A stretch of DNA of 48,221 bases from Ignavibacteriales bacterium (lineage in GTDB: Bacteria; Bacteroidota; Ignavibacteria; UBA10030; UBA8401): the NCBI GenBank assembly GCA_026390635.1, contig JAPLFO010000165.1:1-48221 (forward strand), read 5' to 3'. Numbering within the stretch: the stretch's first letter is position 1; each line of letters starts with the position of its first letter. This document shows positions 24,337 to 34,658 of the stretch, in pieces. Made by a program: the position numbers and the translations under genes. Under the pieces are notes generated by a model, which searched no databases, was not told the DNA's origin, and worked only from the letters and a program-made list of their open reading frames with translations.

Positions 24337-25106
24337 GAATTGCCGGCATCATACCAGCACGGTATGCATCGCAGCGGTTTCCCGGGAAACCATTGGCGAT
24401 GATCGCCGGCAAGCCGATGATCCGCCACGTGTACGAACAGGCGCGGCAATCCGCACTGCTCACAGACGTTATCGTCGCCACCGACGATGTACGCATCGCT
24501 GACGTAGTGAAAGACTTCGGCGGCACTGCCGTCATGACATCGGATACGCTGCAGAGCGGGAGCGACCGTATCGCGTTGGCGGCAAGGGATCTTCCGTTGG
24601 ACATTGTAGTGAATATTCAGGGAGACGAACCGCTCATCCCTCCGGCGATGATCGATGCGGCCGTCCGGCTTCTTCTCGACGATCCGGCAGCTGTGGCCGG
24701 AACTGTCGTTCGGCGCATCACATCCGACGCGGATCTTCACAATCCCAACGTCGTCAAGGTCGTACTGTCCGCTGATCGCCGCGCCCTCTACTTCTCCCGC
24801 GCGGCGATTCCGTTTTTACGTGATGCGGCGGAATCGGACGCCCTGCACACGGCGCATCCATTCTATAAGCACCATGGCCTGTACGTCTATCGGGCCGATT
24901 TTCTCCAACGCTTTGCCTCACTGCCGCAGACGCCACTGGAGAAAAGCGAGAAACTTGAACAACTGCGCATCCTGGAAAATGGATATGCAATAAGCGTCCT
25001 GATAACCGAACTGGATTCCGTTTCCGTTGATACGCCGGAGGATGCCGACCGCGTTCAGGCAATTATGAATACTCGGACGCCGAGCGGAGCCGAGGCGTCC
25101 ACCTAG
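24333..25106 (+). CDS. kdsB: 3-deoxy-manno-octulosonate cytidylyltransferase
   Basis: A 257-residue enzyme that activates Kdo to CMP-Kdo for lipid A-core assembly. Signatures: AGIIPARYASQRFPGKPL (nucleotide-binding loop), VATDDVRIADVVKDFGG, SGSDRIALAA, VVNIQGDEPLIPP, FSRAAIPFLRD, HHGLYVYRADFLQRF and PLEKSEKLEQLRILENG. The last dozen residues, NTRTPSGAEAST, lie beyond the usual end and are encoded by a palindromic repeat (25075-25100) that has replaced the original stop. Presence of kdsB indicates an LPS-containing outer membrane. The ATG overlaps the gatC stop. Confidence 0.96.
   Translation: MRIAGIIPARYASQRFPGKPLAMIAGKPMIRHVYEQARQSALLTDVIVATDDVRIADVVKDFGGTAVMTSDTLQSGSDRIALAARDLPLDIVVNIQGDEPLIPPAMIDAAVRLLLDDPAAVAGTVVRRITSDADLHNPNVVKVVLSADRRALYFSRAAIPFLRDAAESDALHTAHPFYKHHGLYVYRADFLQRFASLPQTPLEKSEKLEQLRILENGYAISVLITELDSVSVDTPEDADRVQAIMNTRTPSGAEAST
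25075..25100. repeat. Palindromic repeat at the 3' end of kdsB
   Basis: GGACGCC (25075-25081) and GGCGTCC (25094-25100) are perfect inverted arms around GAGCGGAGCCGA, which resembles the core of the 24-bp array at 10121-10216. It supplies the last codons of kdsB. A CTCTGTGTCCTCTGTGGCAA arm of another dispersed repeat follows before pyrG. Confidence 0.8.
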
Positions 25107-25164
25107 TTTCTTGGTAATCTCTGTGTCCTCTGTGGCAATCTTTTAAAATGACTGACGGTACTGA

Positions 25165-26786
<1,622 letters not shown>

Positions 26787-26928
26787 GCGCCGCTTTTCTC
26801 CTTGTTTGTTTCATTGGAAGTTCTGAACTTCTTCAATAGGCGAAGGTGCCCGACGACGGAAGCCGCCGTCCGGCGCTTTCCGGAACATGACGGCTCATCA
26901 TATCGGTTTCTCATCCAGGACGGACCCC

Positions 26929-28335
26929 ATGCATCTTCAATTCATCGGCGCCACCAGAACGGTTACCGGATCTGCGCATCTGCTTCACATCAACGGGAAA
27001 AAAATTCTTCTGGACTGCGGCCTCTTTCAGGGACGCAGAGCCGAATCCACCGAGCGCAATCGATCGTTTGTATTCGAACCGTCATCCATCGACGCGGTCA
27101 TTCTCTCGCATGCCCACATCGATCATGCAGGCAATCTGCCCAATCTGGTGAAAAGTGGATTCTCCGGTCCGATCTTTTGCACACCGCCTACGAACGACTT
27201 GTGCCGGATCATGTTGATGGACAGCGCCTTCATCCAGGAACGCGACTGTGAATTCGTCAATAAGCAACATCAGAAAAAACATTTGCCGCCGGTAGAACCA
27301 CTCTATTCGGTGGAAGATGTCCCTCCCGCGATGCAGTTGTTTTCTCCGGTTCCCTATCATACGCCGTTTCATGTGACCGACGGTGTGGAGTGCACATTCT
27401 ATGATGCTGGGCATATTCTCGGTTCCGCTTCGCTCGCGCTTACGTTGGAAGAACAGAAAAACGGGACACGGAAGAAAGTTATGCTCGGCTTCACCGGAGA
27501 TCTCGGGCGCCCGAATCTTCCTATTCTCCGCGATCCGGAGTTCATCGGCAGCATGGACGCTCTGATCTGTGAAACCACGTATGGCGGCCGCTACCATACT
27601 CCCGTCGAGCAGATGCCGGCGCAATTTGCGTCTATCGTCGAAAAAGCCGCACAGCGGGGAGGGAAGATCGTCATTCCAGCGTTCAGCGTCGGCCGCACGC
27701 AGGAAATTGTCTACACCATGCACCAACTGAAGCTTGCGGGCAGGCTTCCCGATATTCCAGTTTATGTGGACAGTCCGCTCTCCACCAACGCAACCGAAGT
27801 ATTTCGCAAACATCCCGAGTGTTTCGACGAAGAAACACTCGAACTTCTGAAGCGGGACAGCGATCCGTTCGGCTTTGAACGCCTCACCTATATCCGGGAT
27901 GTGGAAGAATCAAAACGGCTCAACGAGAGCAAGGAATCCTGTATCATTATTGCCTCTTCCGGCATGTGCGAAGCAGGGCGCATCCGCCATCATATCGCCA
28001 ACACAATAGACAATCCGAAGAATCTCATTCTGATCGTCGGCTACCAGGCGGAGCACACTCTGGGCCGCCGCTTGGTCGAACAGGATACCGAAGTTACTAT
28101 TTTTGGCGAAGTGCATGAACGCAAATGCGAAGTCGTCGTCATGAACTCCTTCAGCGCCCACGCTGACCGCAACGAATTGCTCGCCTACTTCAACAACTTC
28201 GACAAGAAAAGGCTGGACAAAATTTTCCTTGTCCACGGGGACATCGATCAATCTGAAAAATTTTCGACAGCGTTGAAAGAAGTGAAGTTCAGGAACACCG
28301 CAATCCCCGTCAGGCTGGAATGTTGTGAGTTATGA
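26929..28335 (+). CDS. Beta-CASP metallo-beta-lactamase-fold RNase/hydrolase
   Basis: A 468-residue protein if it starts at 26929 (MHLQFIGATRTVTGSAHLL), preferred because this is the family's normal N-terminus and AGGACGGA lies just upstream; an in-frame ATG at 26887 would add 14 atypical residues. MBL motifs: DCGLFQG, SHAHIDHAGNLP (motif 2), DAGHILGSAS, FTGDLGR. The beta-CASP part follows (AFSVGRTQEIVYTMHQL, DSPLSTNATEVF, IIASSGMCEAGRIRHHI) and ends with the RMMBL region NSFSAHADRNELLAYF and HGDIDQSEKF. This is the YSH1/CPSF73-like bacterial group, likely an RNA endo/exonuclease. The next gene overlaps by four bases. Confidence 0.92.
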   Translation: MHLQFIGATRTVTGSAHLLHINGKKILLDCGLFQGRRAESTERNRSFVFEPSSIDAVILSHAHIDHAGNLPNLVKSGFSGPIFCTPPTNDLCRIMLMDSAFIQERDCEFVNKQHQKKHLPPVEPLYSVEDVPPAMQLFSPVPYHTPFHVTDGVECTFYDAGHILGSASLALTLEEQKNGTRKKVMLGFTGDLGRPNLPILRDPEFIGSMDALICETTYGGRYHTPVEQMPAQFASIVEKAAQRGGKIVIPAFSVGRTQEIVYTMHQLKLAGRLPDIPVYVDSPLSTNATEVFRKHPECFDEETLELLKRDSDPFGFERLTYIRDVEESKRLNESKESCIIIASSGMCEAGRIRHHIANTIDNPKNLILIVGYQAEHTLGRRLVEQDTEVTIFGEVHERKCEVVVMNSFSAHADRNELLAYFNNFDKKRLDKIFLVHGDIDQSEKFSTALKEVKFRNTAIPVRLECCEL

Positions 28336-30353
28336 TTGTTCCGGACGGGAATAGTTGGCGGATTATGCCCACCGGAAGGAGCCGCTTTATAGTCCGGTGG
28401 AGGCATGGATCCGGCCCGGAAGCGCCTTCCCGCTATTTCCGGTTTCTCTGTGCACTCCTCTTCCCTGTTTCGTTTCTTATCCAGCCTCTTGCCGCCCAAC
28501 TGCCGGAAAGCCGCATGGCGCAATCTGAATTCATTCCGCAAAACACCGCCGGCATCCGTTTCGAGCGGGCGTTCAATACGTTTCTCTGGAACTTGGGGAC
28601 ATCCTGCAATTTGCGCGGTCCCGACCTTGTTCTTTCACTGAATGAAAACTATAATTCTTCGTTGATACGAAGGGACCACAATTCCTTCCGTGATGAGCAG
28701 ACGTTCGGCATTGCGATGCAGCAGAAAGTGGCGGAGGGCCTCTTCGCCGCCACAGACGTTGCATCTCTGGTGTTGTCCGACAACCAATCGATGAACGGCA
28801 GTATCGCCGCTATTCATACCGCACTTGCCGGATTCGGCTTCCGTCCGTTCGACGGCTTCCAGGTGACACCCCTTGCCGGATTCCGGTATGATCGCCAGCA
28901 GGACTATATCGACAAGGGATGGAGCTATAAAATCACAGGCGAAACGGATACGCTGGATGTGGCCGGTTATCAGACCTACCTTCAGGCAAGAATCAATCAA
29001 AGCGACTTGACCTCCCGGACATTCAGAAACAACGGCGCCACGGCAACGATCCAGAAAGATTTCGGCGAAGGGAGCAGCGACAGCATTCGTGCAAAGTGGA
29101 TACAGACACGATCGGATTTCTATGTACCGGCAGACAATCAGGTACAGCGTGAATTCGGAGTCGCTTCCAACATCCGTTCACGCAGCGAAGATGGTTACGG
29201 AGTATTTAATGCGCTCGCGTATGGAGCAGGGCAACCGGTATCGGCGATTCTCGTCACGGGGGTGGAAAGCCGTACCGTCACCAACGGGTACCGCTATCGC
29301 TCGTTTCTTGTACCGGACCAAATTCCATTCGATTCACGGGTTAATGAATTTACGCTCAATGCCTCGTTCGATCTGGTGTATCAAAACTATCTCGGTACGC
29401 GCGCATCTGCCGGCATTGTCGTCTCGGAACGGGACGAGAAACGCGCCGCACTCGATCCGAACATACGCGATGCAGGCGTTTATGCGGCCTATCTCCGGAC
29501 ATCCCGAAAAGAATCCCAGTTGGATAACAACGCACGCCGCACTTTGCTCCGCGGCATGCTGGAGATGCCGCTGACTGCTTCCGATGCCATCTCGTTCGAC
29601 GGCTCCGCCGGCATTTTGCGGTACGATACCCCGGACACGTTGAATACCGACGATCGCGATGAACTCCTCATTACTGCCGTCCTGCGGGAACGCCACCAGT
29701 TCAGCAAATTTCTCGAACTTTCTGTGGAAGCAGAAGCGACACTTGCCCACACGGTCTATCTCTTTGAAGAACGAAGTGCCAACAACAGTTGGAATAGAAT
29801 CTTCCGCCTGATGCCGGAGATACGGTATCGTCCGATTGAAAACTTGTCCTCCGTCAACCGGTTTGAAGTACTGGCGAATTACACTGCTTTTGACTTTGAA
29901 AGCACCTTTTCCACCGTACAGAGCTACGTCTACCGTCAGTTTGCTTTTCTGGATTCTACGTCGTATGATATGACAAGACGGCTTGGCGCCGATATTTTTT
30001 TCTCCGTGCGCCTAATGGAACGGGGCGAATTGCAATGGGCGGAATTCAAGGAACGTCCCCGGCAGTTTGTGGAAGAGGCGACTTTTTCTCCGCGCTTGCG
30101 CTGCAGGATATCCGCCAGTTTTTCCTGTGCCCTGGGATTTCGTTCCTATGCGCAGAAGCGGTACACGATGGACCAGGATGTCCGGAAATACGAAGGCGGA
30201 TATTTCAGCTATGGCCCGACAACATCGGTGAGCGTTGCGCTGTCTCCGGATTCGCGGCTGGAACTGCAGGGCTGGAAGGAATATCAGCAGCAAAACGGAC
30301 GCTACTTCCAGTCCGTGACAAACATGACCATGTCTGCCCGGATATTCTTTTAG
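28332..30353 (+). CDS. Probable outer-membrane beta-barrel protein
   Basis: A 673-residue protein with a late signal-like segment at about 37-56 (FLCALLFPVSFLIQPLAAQ), suggesting that the true start may lie further in than the ATG at 28332; M12 or an alternative codon is possible. The rest alternates polar and apolar residues in long strands, with many Tyr, Arg and Asp (FRPFDGFQVTPLAGFRYD, FVPDQ-like turns) and ends MTMSARIFF, the aromatic C-terminus expected for BAM-inserted barrels. No named domain recognised. It overlaps the beta-CASP gene by ATGA, so is probably co-transcribed with it. Surface location is inferred from composition and the terminal Phe. Confidence 0.7.
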   Translation: MIVPDGNSWRIMPTGRSRFIVRWRHGSGPEAPSRYFRFLCALLFPVSFLIQPLAAQLPESRMAQSEFIPQNTAGIRFERAFNTFLWNLGTSCNLRGPDLVLSLNENYNSSLIRRDHNSFRDEQTFGIAMQQKVAEGLFAATDVASLVLSDNQSMNGSIAAIHTALAGFGFRPFDGFQVTPLAGFRYDRQQDYIDKGWSYKITGETDTLDVAGYQTYLQARINQSDLTSRTFRNNGATATIQKDFGEGSSDSIRAKWIQTRSDFYVPADNQVQREFGVASNIRSRSEDGYGVFNALAYGAGQPVSAILVTGVESRTVTNGYRYRSFLVPDQIPFDSRVNEFTLNASFDLVYQNYLGTRASAGIVVSERDEKRAALDPNIRDAGVYAAYLRTSRKESQLDNNARRTLLRGMLEMPLTASDAISFDGSAGILRYDTPDTLNTDDRDELLITAVLRERHQFSKFLELSVEAEATLAHTVYLFEERSANNSWNRIFRLMPEIRYRPIENLSSVNRFEVLANYTAFDFESTFSTVQSYVYRQFAFLDSTSYDMTRRLGADIFFSVRLMERGELQWAEFKERPRQFVEEATFSPRLRCRISASFSCALGFRSYAQKRYTMDQDVRKYEGGYFSYGPTTSVSVALSPDSRLELQGWKEYQQQNGRYFQSVTNMTMSARIFF

Positions 30354-30401
30354 CAAAACAATTTCACCTCGGCGTCCGATCACGGTCGCCAAGCGGCACC
30401 G

Positions 30402-30496
30402 CGGTCATCGAGCGAAGCCGCGGTCATCGAGCGAAGCCGCGGTCATCGAGCGAAGCCGCGGTCATCGAGCGAAGCCGCGGTCATCGAGCGAAGCCG
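30402..30496. repeat. Five copies of a 19-bp tandem repeat
   Basis: CGGTCATCGAGCGAAGCCG occurs five times without mismatch (30402, 30421, 30440, 30459, 30478). The array is closed on the right by GATGACCG, the inverse of the unit's CGGTCATC. It fills the gap between the outer-membrane gene and the RsbW-like gene. Confidence 0.95.
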
Positions 30497-30529
30497 AGAT
30501 GACCGGCTAAAAAAACTAACTATTGAATA

Positions 30530-30922
30530 ATGTACCAACTTACTCTTTCTAGCGATCCGAAAAACATTCATCAGGTGGAGGAATTCCTCCTTACCTTGAA
30601 TCAGGAGCTTCACATTGATGAAGAGAAGTTCTATGCGGTAATGCTCGTGGTGACAGAGGCGGTGAACAACGGCATTGTGCACGGCAACAAGCGGGACAAG
30701 ACCAAGCAGGTGACAGTGAGTTGCAGCACGGAGAATCACATCCTGACAATCAAGGTGGGCGATGAAGGCGGGGGATTTGATCCACGTGTGCTGCCGGACC
30801 CCCTGAAACCCGACAATATTCTGCGCGAAAGCGGCCGCGGCATTTTCCTTATGCGGCAGATGATGGACTCCGTTTCCTACAATGACAATGGAACGGAAGT
30901 CACGATGACATTGAAGTTCTAG
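30530..30922 (+). CDS. RsbW/SpoIIAB-like ATP-binding protein (HATPase_c_2)
   Basis: A 130-residue GHKL ATPase domain on its own. N box VTEAVNNGIVHGN, G1 box VGDEGGGFDP and G2 box GRGIFLMRQMMD are intact. This is the RsbW/anti-sigma serine kinase type that binds or phosphorylates an STAS partner and a sigma factor, although no partner gene is adjacent here; stand-alone copies are common in this group of bacteria, often in PP2C-linked signalling. It starts 33 bases after a tandem-repeat array, with a weak ribosome-binding site. Downstream there is only repeat DNA before the convergent mdh. Confidence 0.9.
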   Translation: MYQLTLSSDPKNIHQVEEFLLTLNQELHIDEEKFYAVMLVVTEAVNNGIVHGNKRDKTKQVTVSCSTENHILTIKVGDEGGGFDPRVLPDPLKPDNILRESGRGIFLMRQMMDSVSYNDNGTEVTMTLKF

Positions 30923-30985
30923 CTGCAATGCAGATAGCCGCAGAGTGAACAATCCTAACAGGTTGTTGAAAAAAGTCCATTGTAC

Positions 30986-31104
30986 GTCATTGCGAGTCCC
31001 GATTTATCGGGACGAAGCAATCTCAACCGTTCAATCCGAAGAGAAAAGCGAGATTGCTTCGTCGCGGAGTTTACCCCGCCATAGGCGGGGCTTCTCGCAA
31101 TGAC
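30986..31104. repeat. Dispersed GTCATTGCGAG palindromic element
   Basis: The ends GTCATTGCGAG (30986-30996) and CTCGCAATGAC (31094-31104) are perfect inverted repeats, with a second inner pair GAAGCAATCTC (31014-31024) and GAGATTGCTTC (31050-31060). Small hairpins TCCCGAT/ATCGGGA and CCCCGCC/GGCGGGG lie in the two loops. Confidence 0.9.
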
Positions 31105-31106
31105 TC

Positions 31107-31155
31107 CCAAAAAAGAAGAGAGCACAGAGGAAGGTACCCTCTGTGCTCTCTTCTT
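31107..31155 (-). terminator. Long terminator hairpin after mdh
   Basis: An 18-base perfect stem, with arms at 31113-31130 (AAGAAGAGAGCACAGAGG) and 31138-31155 and a seven-base loop, followed in the minus direction by TTTTTTGGG. It lies 45 bases after the mdh stop. On the plus strand it would also stop readthrough from the RsbW-like gene, though with fewer T residues. Confidence 0.85.
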
Positions 31156-31200
31156 CATTAGCCTCCGTGTTCTCTCTGGCTGTCTCTTTTCTTCCGATCC

Positions 31201-32178
<978 letters not shown>

Positions 32179-32254
32179 TCATCAGCAGGAAGAAGAAAAC
32201 GGCCGCAGAGAAAACGACTCAACCCGCTACCCGACGCTCTGGACAGGCGCAGAC

Positions 32255-32312
32255 AAAAAAGAAAGCGAAGTCACACTTCCCGGGCTGTGCGCCCCGAAGA
32301 ACCGTGCTTCGC
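32255..32312 (-). terminator. Intrinsic terminator of the rplU-rpmA operon
   Basis: On the minus strand GCGAAG ... CTTCGC closes a long imperfect hairpin whose inner arms are TCTTCGGGGC and GCCCGGGAA, followed by TTTCTTTTTT. It begins about 25 bases after the rpmA stop. Confidence 0.85.
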
Positions 32313-32336
32313 TCATACTTCTTCTTTCGCGGTTTG

Positions 32337-32591
32337 TTACGCAGTAACAATCGAGATCGCCTGGCGCGTCTTGCCGACGCGTTGGAACTTCACAACACCG
32401 GTGGTCAGTGCGAACAATGTATCATCGCCGCCCTTGCCGACGTTATCGCCAGGATGGAATTTTGTTCCGCGTTGGCGCACCAGAATGGTGCCGGCCAGAA
32501 CTTTCTGTCCGCTAAAGCGCTTCACGCCGAGACGCTGTGCATTGCTGTCGCGTCCGTTGCGGGAGCTGCCGCCGCCTTTTTTATGAGCCAT
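32337..32591 (-). CDS. rpmA: 50S ribosomal protein L27
   Basis: An 84-residue L27: [40 protein letters not shown] and [18 protein letters not shown] are diagnostic. The N-terminus reads MAHKKGG directly, so there is no cleaved leader of the Firmicutes type. It lies near the peptidyl-transferase centre on the ribosome. AGGAG is found nine bases before the ATG. It follows rplU by 12 bases on the same strand, the usual rplU-rpmA pair. Confidence 0.97.
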   Translation of the reverse strand: MAHKKGGGSSRNGRDSNAQRLGVKRFSGQKVLAGTILVRQRGTKFHPGDNVGKGGDDTLFALTTGVVKFQRVGKTRQAISIVTA

Positions 32592-32603
32592 GTAATAATT
32601 CTC

Positions 32604-32912
32604 CTACGCTATAGACTTGATTTCAATTTGGGTGTACTGCTGGCGATGGCCGTTCTTCACACGGTAGCCTTTGCGCTTTTTCTTTTTGAAGACGATGACT
32701 TTTTCGTCTTTTACGTGTGCCAGCACCGTTGCGGAGACCGAGGCGCCGGCAACAACCGGAGCACCGACCTTGACCGACATATCGTCGGCCAGCAGCAGGA
32801 CCTTGTCGAACTTGAGATCTGCGCCGACTTCATTGGAAAGTCTCGGCACATACAATTTTTCTGACGGGCTGACCTTATATTGGGAGCCTGCAATTTCAAC
32901 GACTGCGTACAT
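32604..32912 (-). CDS. rplU: 50S ribosomal protein L21
   Basis: A 102-residue L21 from the ATG at 32912 (MYAVVEIAGSQYKVSPSEKL), chosen over an ATG 33 bases upstream because this is the invariant family start and AGGAAGGA stands nine bases before it. The middle has VLLLADDMSVKVGAPVVAGA and the C-terminus the basic KKKKRKGYRVKNGHRQ and YTQIEI typical of L21. First gene of the rplU-rpmA operon. The 290 bases upstream include a pyrimidine-rich low-complexity stretch. Confidence 0.97.
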   Translation of the reverse strand: MYAVVEIAGSQYKVSPSEKLYVPRLSNEVGADLKFDKVLLLADDMSVKVGAPVVAGASVSATVLAHVKDEKVIVFKKKKRKGYRVKNGHRQQYTQIEIKSIA

Positions 32913-33061
32913 CGCGTGCATCCTTCCTGGTGATATTTGTAACACTTTTCAAACTTGACTATAAAGATAGCCAATTCCGGCAAAAATGTCAACGGTTTTT
33001 GTGGAGAAAAGGAGAAAACCACGTTTCGCAAGCCACTTTTCCCTTCTCGTTTCGGAATAAA

Positions 33062-33127
33062 TCCCAATTTTGCTCAATCTTTGCCCACTTTTCCCTTTTT
33101 CCTTTTTCCTTTTGCCTTTTGCCTTTC
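33062..33127. repeat. Polypyrimidine low-complexity tract
   Basis: A run built on CCCTTTTTCC and TTTTGCC units (for instance CCTTTTGCCTTTTGCC). It gives spurious Lys-rich or Phe/Pro-rich open frames on both strands. No gene is supported between rplU and the toxin gene. Confidence 0.75.
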
Positions 33128-33206
33128 TTCTGTCTATCATTAGCCATTCTCCCTGTTGGGCAGAATGCTCCGGGGGACGTAGGTCGTTGTATCTGCACTT
33201 CCAATT

Positions 33207-33515
33207 CTAGAAGATGTCTTCTAAATGTCGCGCACCGTGTATGACGCGATGAAAATAAACAGTGCGTTCGTCAACAGTATAAAACATGAGGTATGATTCA
33301 ACAACGAGTACTCGGAATCCATGACGGCGTAGTTTTTGGGGTCTTGGGATTCTTCCAAGTGAAGGATGCGATTCAAGAGATTTTATACGTTTTTCAATTT
33401 TATCTACAAAGGAGTGTGCTCTTTCAATAGAATCTTGAGCAATGTAATCCAAGATGCCTATCAAATCATCAAGAGCCGTTTGTAAGTATTGCAGATGAAA
33501 CTTATTTTCGGACAT
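33207..33515 (-). CDS. RelE/ParE-family toxin
   Basis: A 102-residue toxin of the RelE/ParE superfamily: LQYLQTALDDLIGILDYIAQ, IEKRIKSLESHPSLGRIPRP, then GFRVLVVESYLMFYTVDERT and VYFHRVIHGARHLEDIF. The final motif, with an Arg-His pair, is typical for ParE-like members that poison gyrase, though mRNA interferases share the fold. It overlaps the 3' end of the Phd-like antitoxin gene by 14 bases, the standard antitoxin-first order. The module marks the left edge of the accessory region. Confidence 0.9.
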   Translation of the reverse strand: MSENKFHLQYLQTALDDLIGILDYIAQDSIERAHSFVDKIEKRIKSLESHPSLGRIPRPQKLRRHGFRVLVVESYLMFYTVDERTVYFHRVIHGARHLEDIF

Positions 33516-33774
33516 TTATTCGTTGACGAAGTTTTGAAACAACCTGTTTATGGGTAAATCCTTTCTCGCCAGTGGCAAGCTGGTTGAGTGATTCGTCAAG
33601 TTTTTCATATAGATCCAGACGAGCACTGATCCTTTCGTAATGATTAATGCTCATAACAACGAGATCACCCTCACCATTGGTTGTCAAGAAAACCGGGACA
33701 TCCTGCTCACGGCAAAGTGTGGCAATTTCACGGGTGCGATTACGAAGCGCGGAAATGGATTTGATTACAGGCAT
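33502..33774 (-). CDS. Phd/YefM-family antitoxin
   Basis: A 90-residue antitoxin: MPVIKSISALRNRTREIATL is the DNA-binding N-terminus, followed by VPVFLTTNGEGDLVVMSINH and YERISARLDLYEKLDESLNQ, the helix that wraps the toxin. It should bind its own promoter and neutralise the ParE-like toxin encoded just downstream with overlapping reading frames. AAAGGAAC precedes the ATG. Confidence 0.9.
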   Translation of the reverse strand: MPVIKSISALRNRTREIATLCREQDVPVFLTTNGEGDLVVMSINHYERISARLDLYEKLDESLNQLATGEKGFTHKQVVSKLRQRINVRK

Positions 33775-33870
33775 ATGATAGTTCCTTTCAATATAGTGTA
33801 CAAATATAACTATGAATTATGATAATATCAACTGCCTAATAAGCGCACACCTCCTAACAACCGGCAAAAC

Positions 33871-34600
33871 GTTAGGCGAAAGGCGCGAACAAAAAGGAGA
33901 ATGATATGTATTCAATTGACATGAAGAATTTTTCCATTGATGAATTCTCGAAAATATTGCATTCAATTGATTTGCTGCCTGGGAGGAAAATTCATCTTAA
34001 TAATCTTAGCCAAATTATTTCGCATCTAAAAAAACAAGGAATTCAATCCCTGCTTGATTTACAAAATCTTCTCAAGAATAAAAATGAATATAAATTATTG
34101 GCCAAGCAATTATCTGTTGATGAAGAATATCTTGCGATACTAAATCGTGAAGTAAACAGTTATGAATCGAAACCGATGAATTTAGAGAAAATAAACATCT
34201 TAACTGTAAAAGAATTAAAATCATTGAAGGATCTTGGTATAAGATCAACAAAAGAGTTATTTGAAAAATGTGTGAACCCTCGTAGCAGAAAAAAAATAAT
34301 ACAAGTAAGTAATGTTAATGAAGAAAAAATATTGAATGCGTTGCAAATAGCGGACTTGTTAAGAATCAATGGTGTTGGAGTGGTTTATGCGCAAATTCTT
34401 ATAGAGATGGGAATAAAGAGTATCAACGATTATTCAAAAATGAAATCGGAAGATATTTTGCGTAAATATCAAAAAGTGAATCATGTGAAGTCATTATCAA
34501 AGGCAAATCTTGGTATCAAAGATATAGAGTATTGTAAACGATTTTGTAAAAAACTAGACAAAGAAATAGAATGGTAAATGTTTGCGCCCTTCGCCCAACA
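33871..34600. repeat. Inverted repeats flanking an AT-rich single-gene insert
   Basis: GTTAGGCGAAAGGCGCGAAC (33871-33890) and the reverse complement of 34581-34600 agree at 17 of 20 bases. They bracket exactly one gene, the DUF4332-like gene, whose composition is far richer in A+T than its surroundings. The left arm includes GTTAGGC, preceded by CCTAAC 12 bases away, and the right arm is followed by GCCCAAC, both similar to core sites of integron attC. The downstream hydrolase begins within GTTATGC. A gene-cassette origin is possible but not shown. Confidence 0.6.
33906..34577 (+). CDS. Helix-hairpin-helix protein of DUF4332 type
   Basis: A 223-residue, Lys- and Ile-rich protein. The C-terminal half matches the DUF4332 pattern of consecutive helix-hairpin-helix units: LKSLKDLGIRSTKELFEKCV, SRKKIIQVSNVNEEKILNAL, IADLLRINGVGVVYAQILIE, MGIKSINDYSKM. 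The N-terminal half (LLPGRKIHLNNLSQIISHLK, QGIQSLLDLQNLL) repeats a similar scheme. Such folds bind DNA non-specifically or mediate protein contacts. AAAAAGGAGAATGAT precedes the ATG, a strong ribosome-binding site. Strong A+T bias and flanking inverted repeats suggest recent transfer. Function unknown. Confidence 0.82.
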   Translation: MYSIDMKNFSIDEFSKILHSIDLLPGRKIHLNNLSQIISHLKKQGIQSLLDLQNLLKNKNEYKLLAKQLSVDEEYLAILNREVNSYESKPMNLEKINILTVKELKSLKDLGIRSTKELFEKCVNPRSRKKIIQVSNVNEEKILNALQIADLLRINGVGVVYAQILIEMGIKSINDYSKMKSEDILRKYQKVNHVKSLSKANLGIKDIEYCKRFCKKLDKEIEW

Positions 34601-34658
34601 ACCAAAAGCACACATCATTTGAAATGGGTTTTGCGGCACCCCTTTTCTCGGAGCCGTT

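Noticed and set aside
26887-26928. Upstream ATG for the beta-CASP gene
   Set aside because: The added 14 residues do not fit the family start and the ATG at 26929 has a better ribosome-binding site.
30402-30496. CRISPR-like array
   Set aside because: Head-to-tail 19-base units without spacers.
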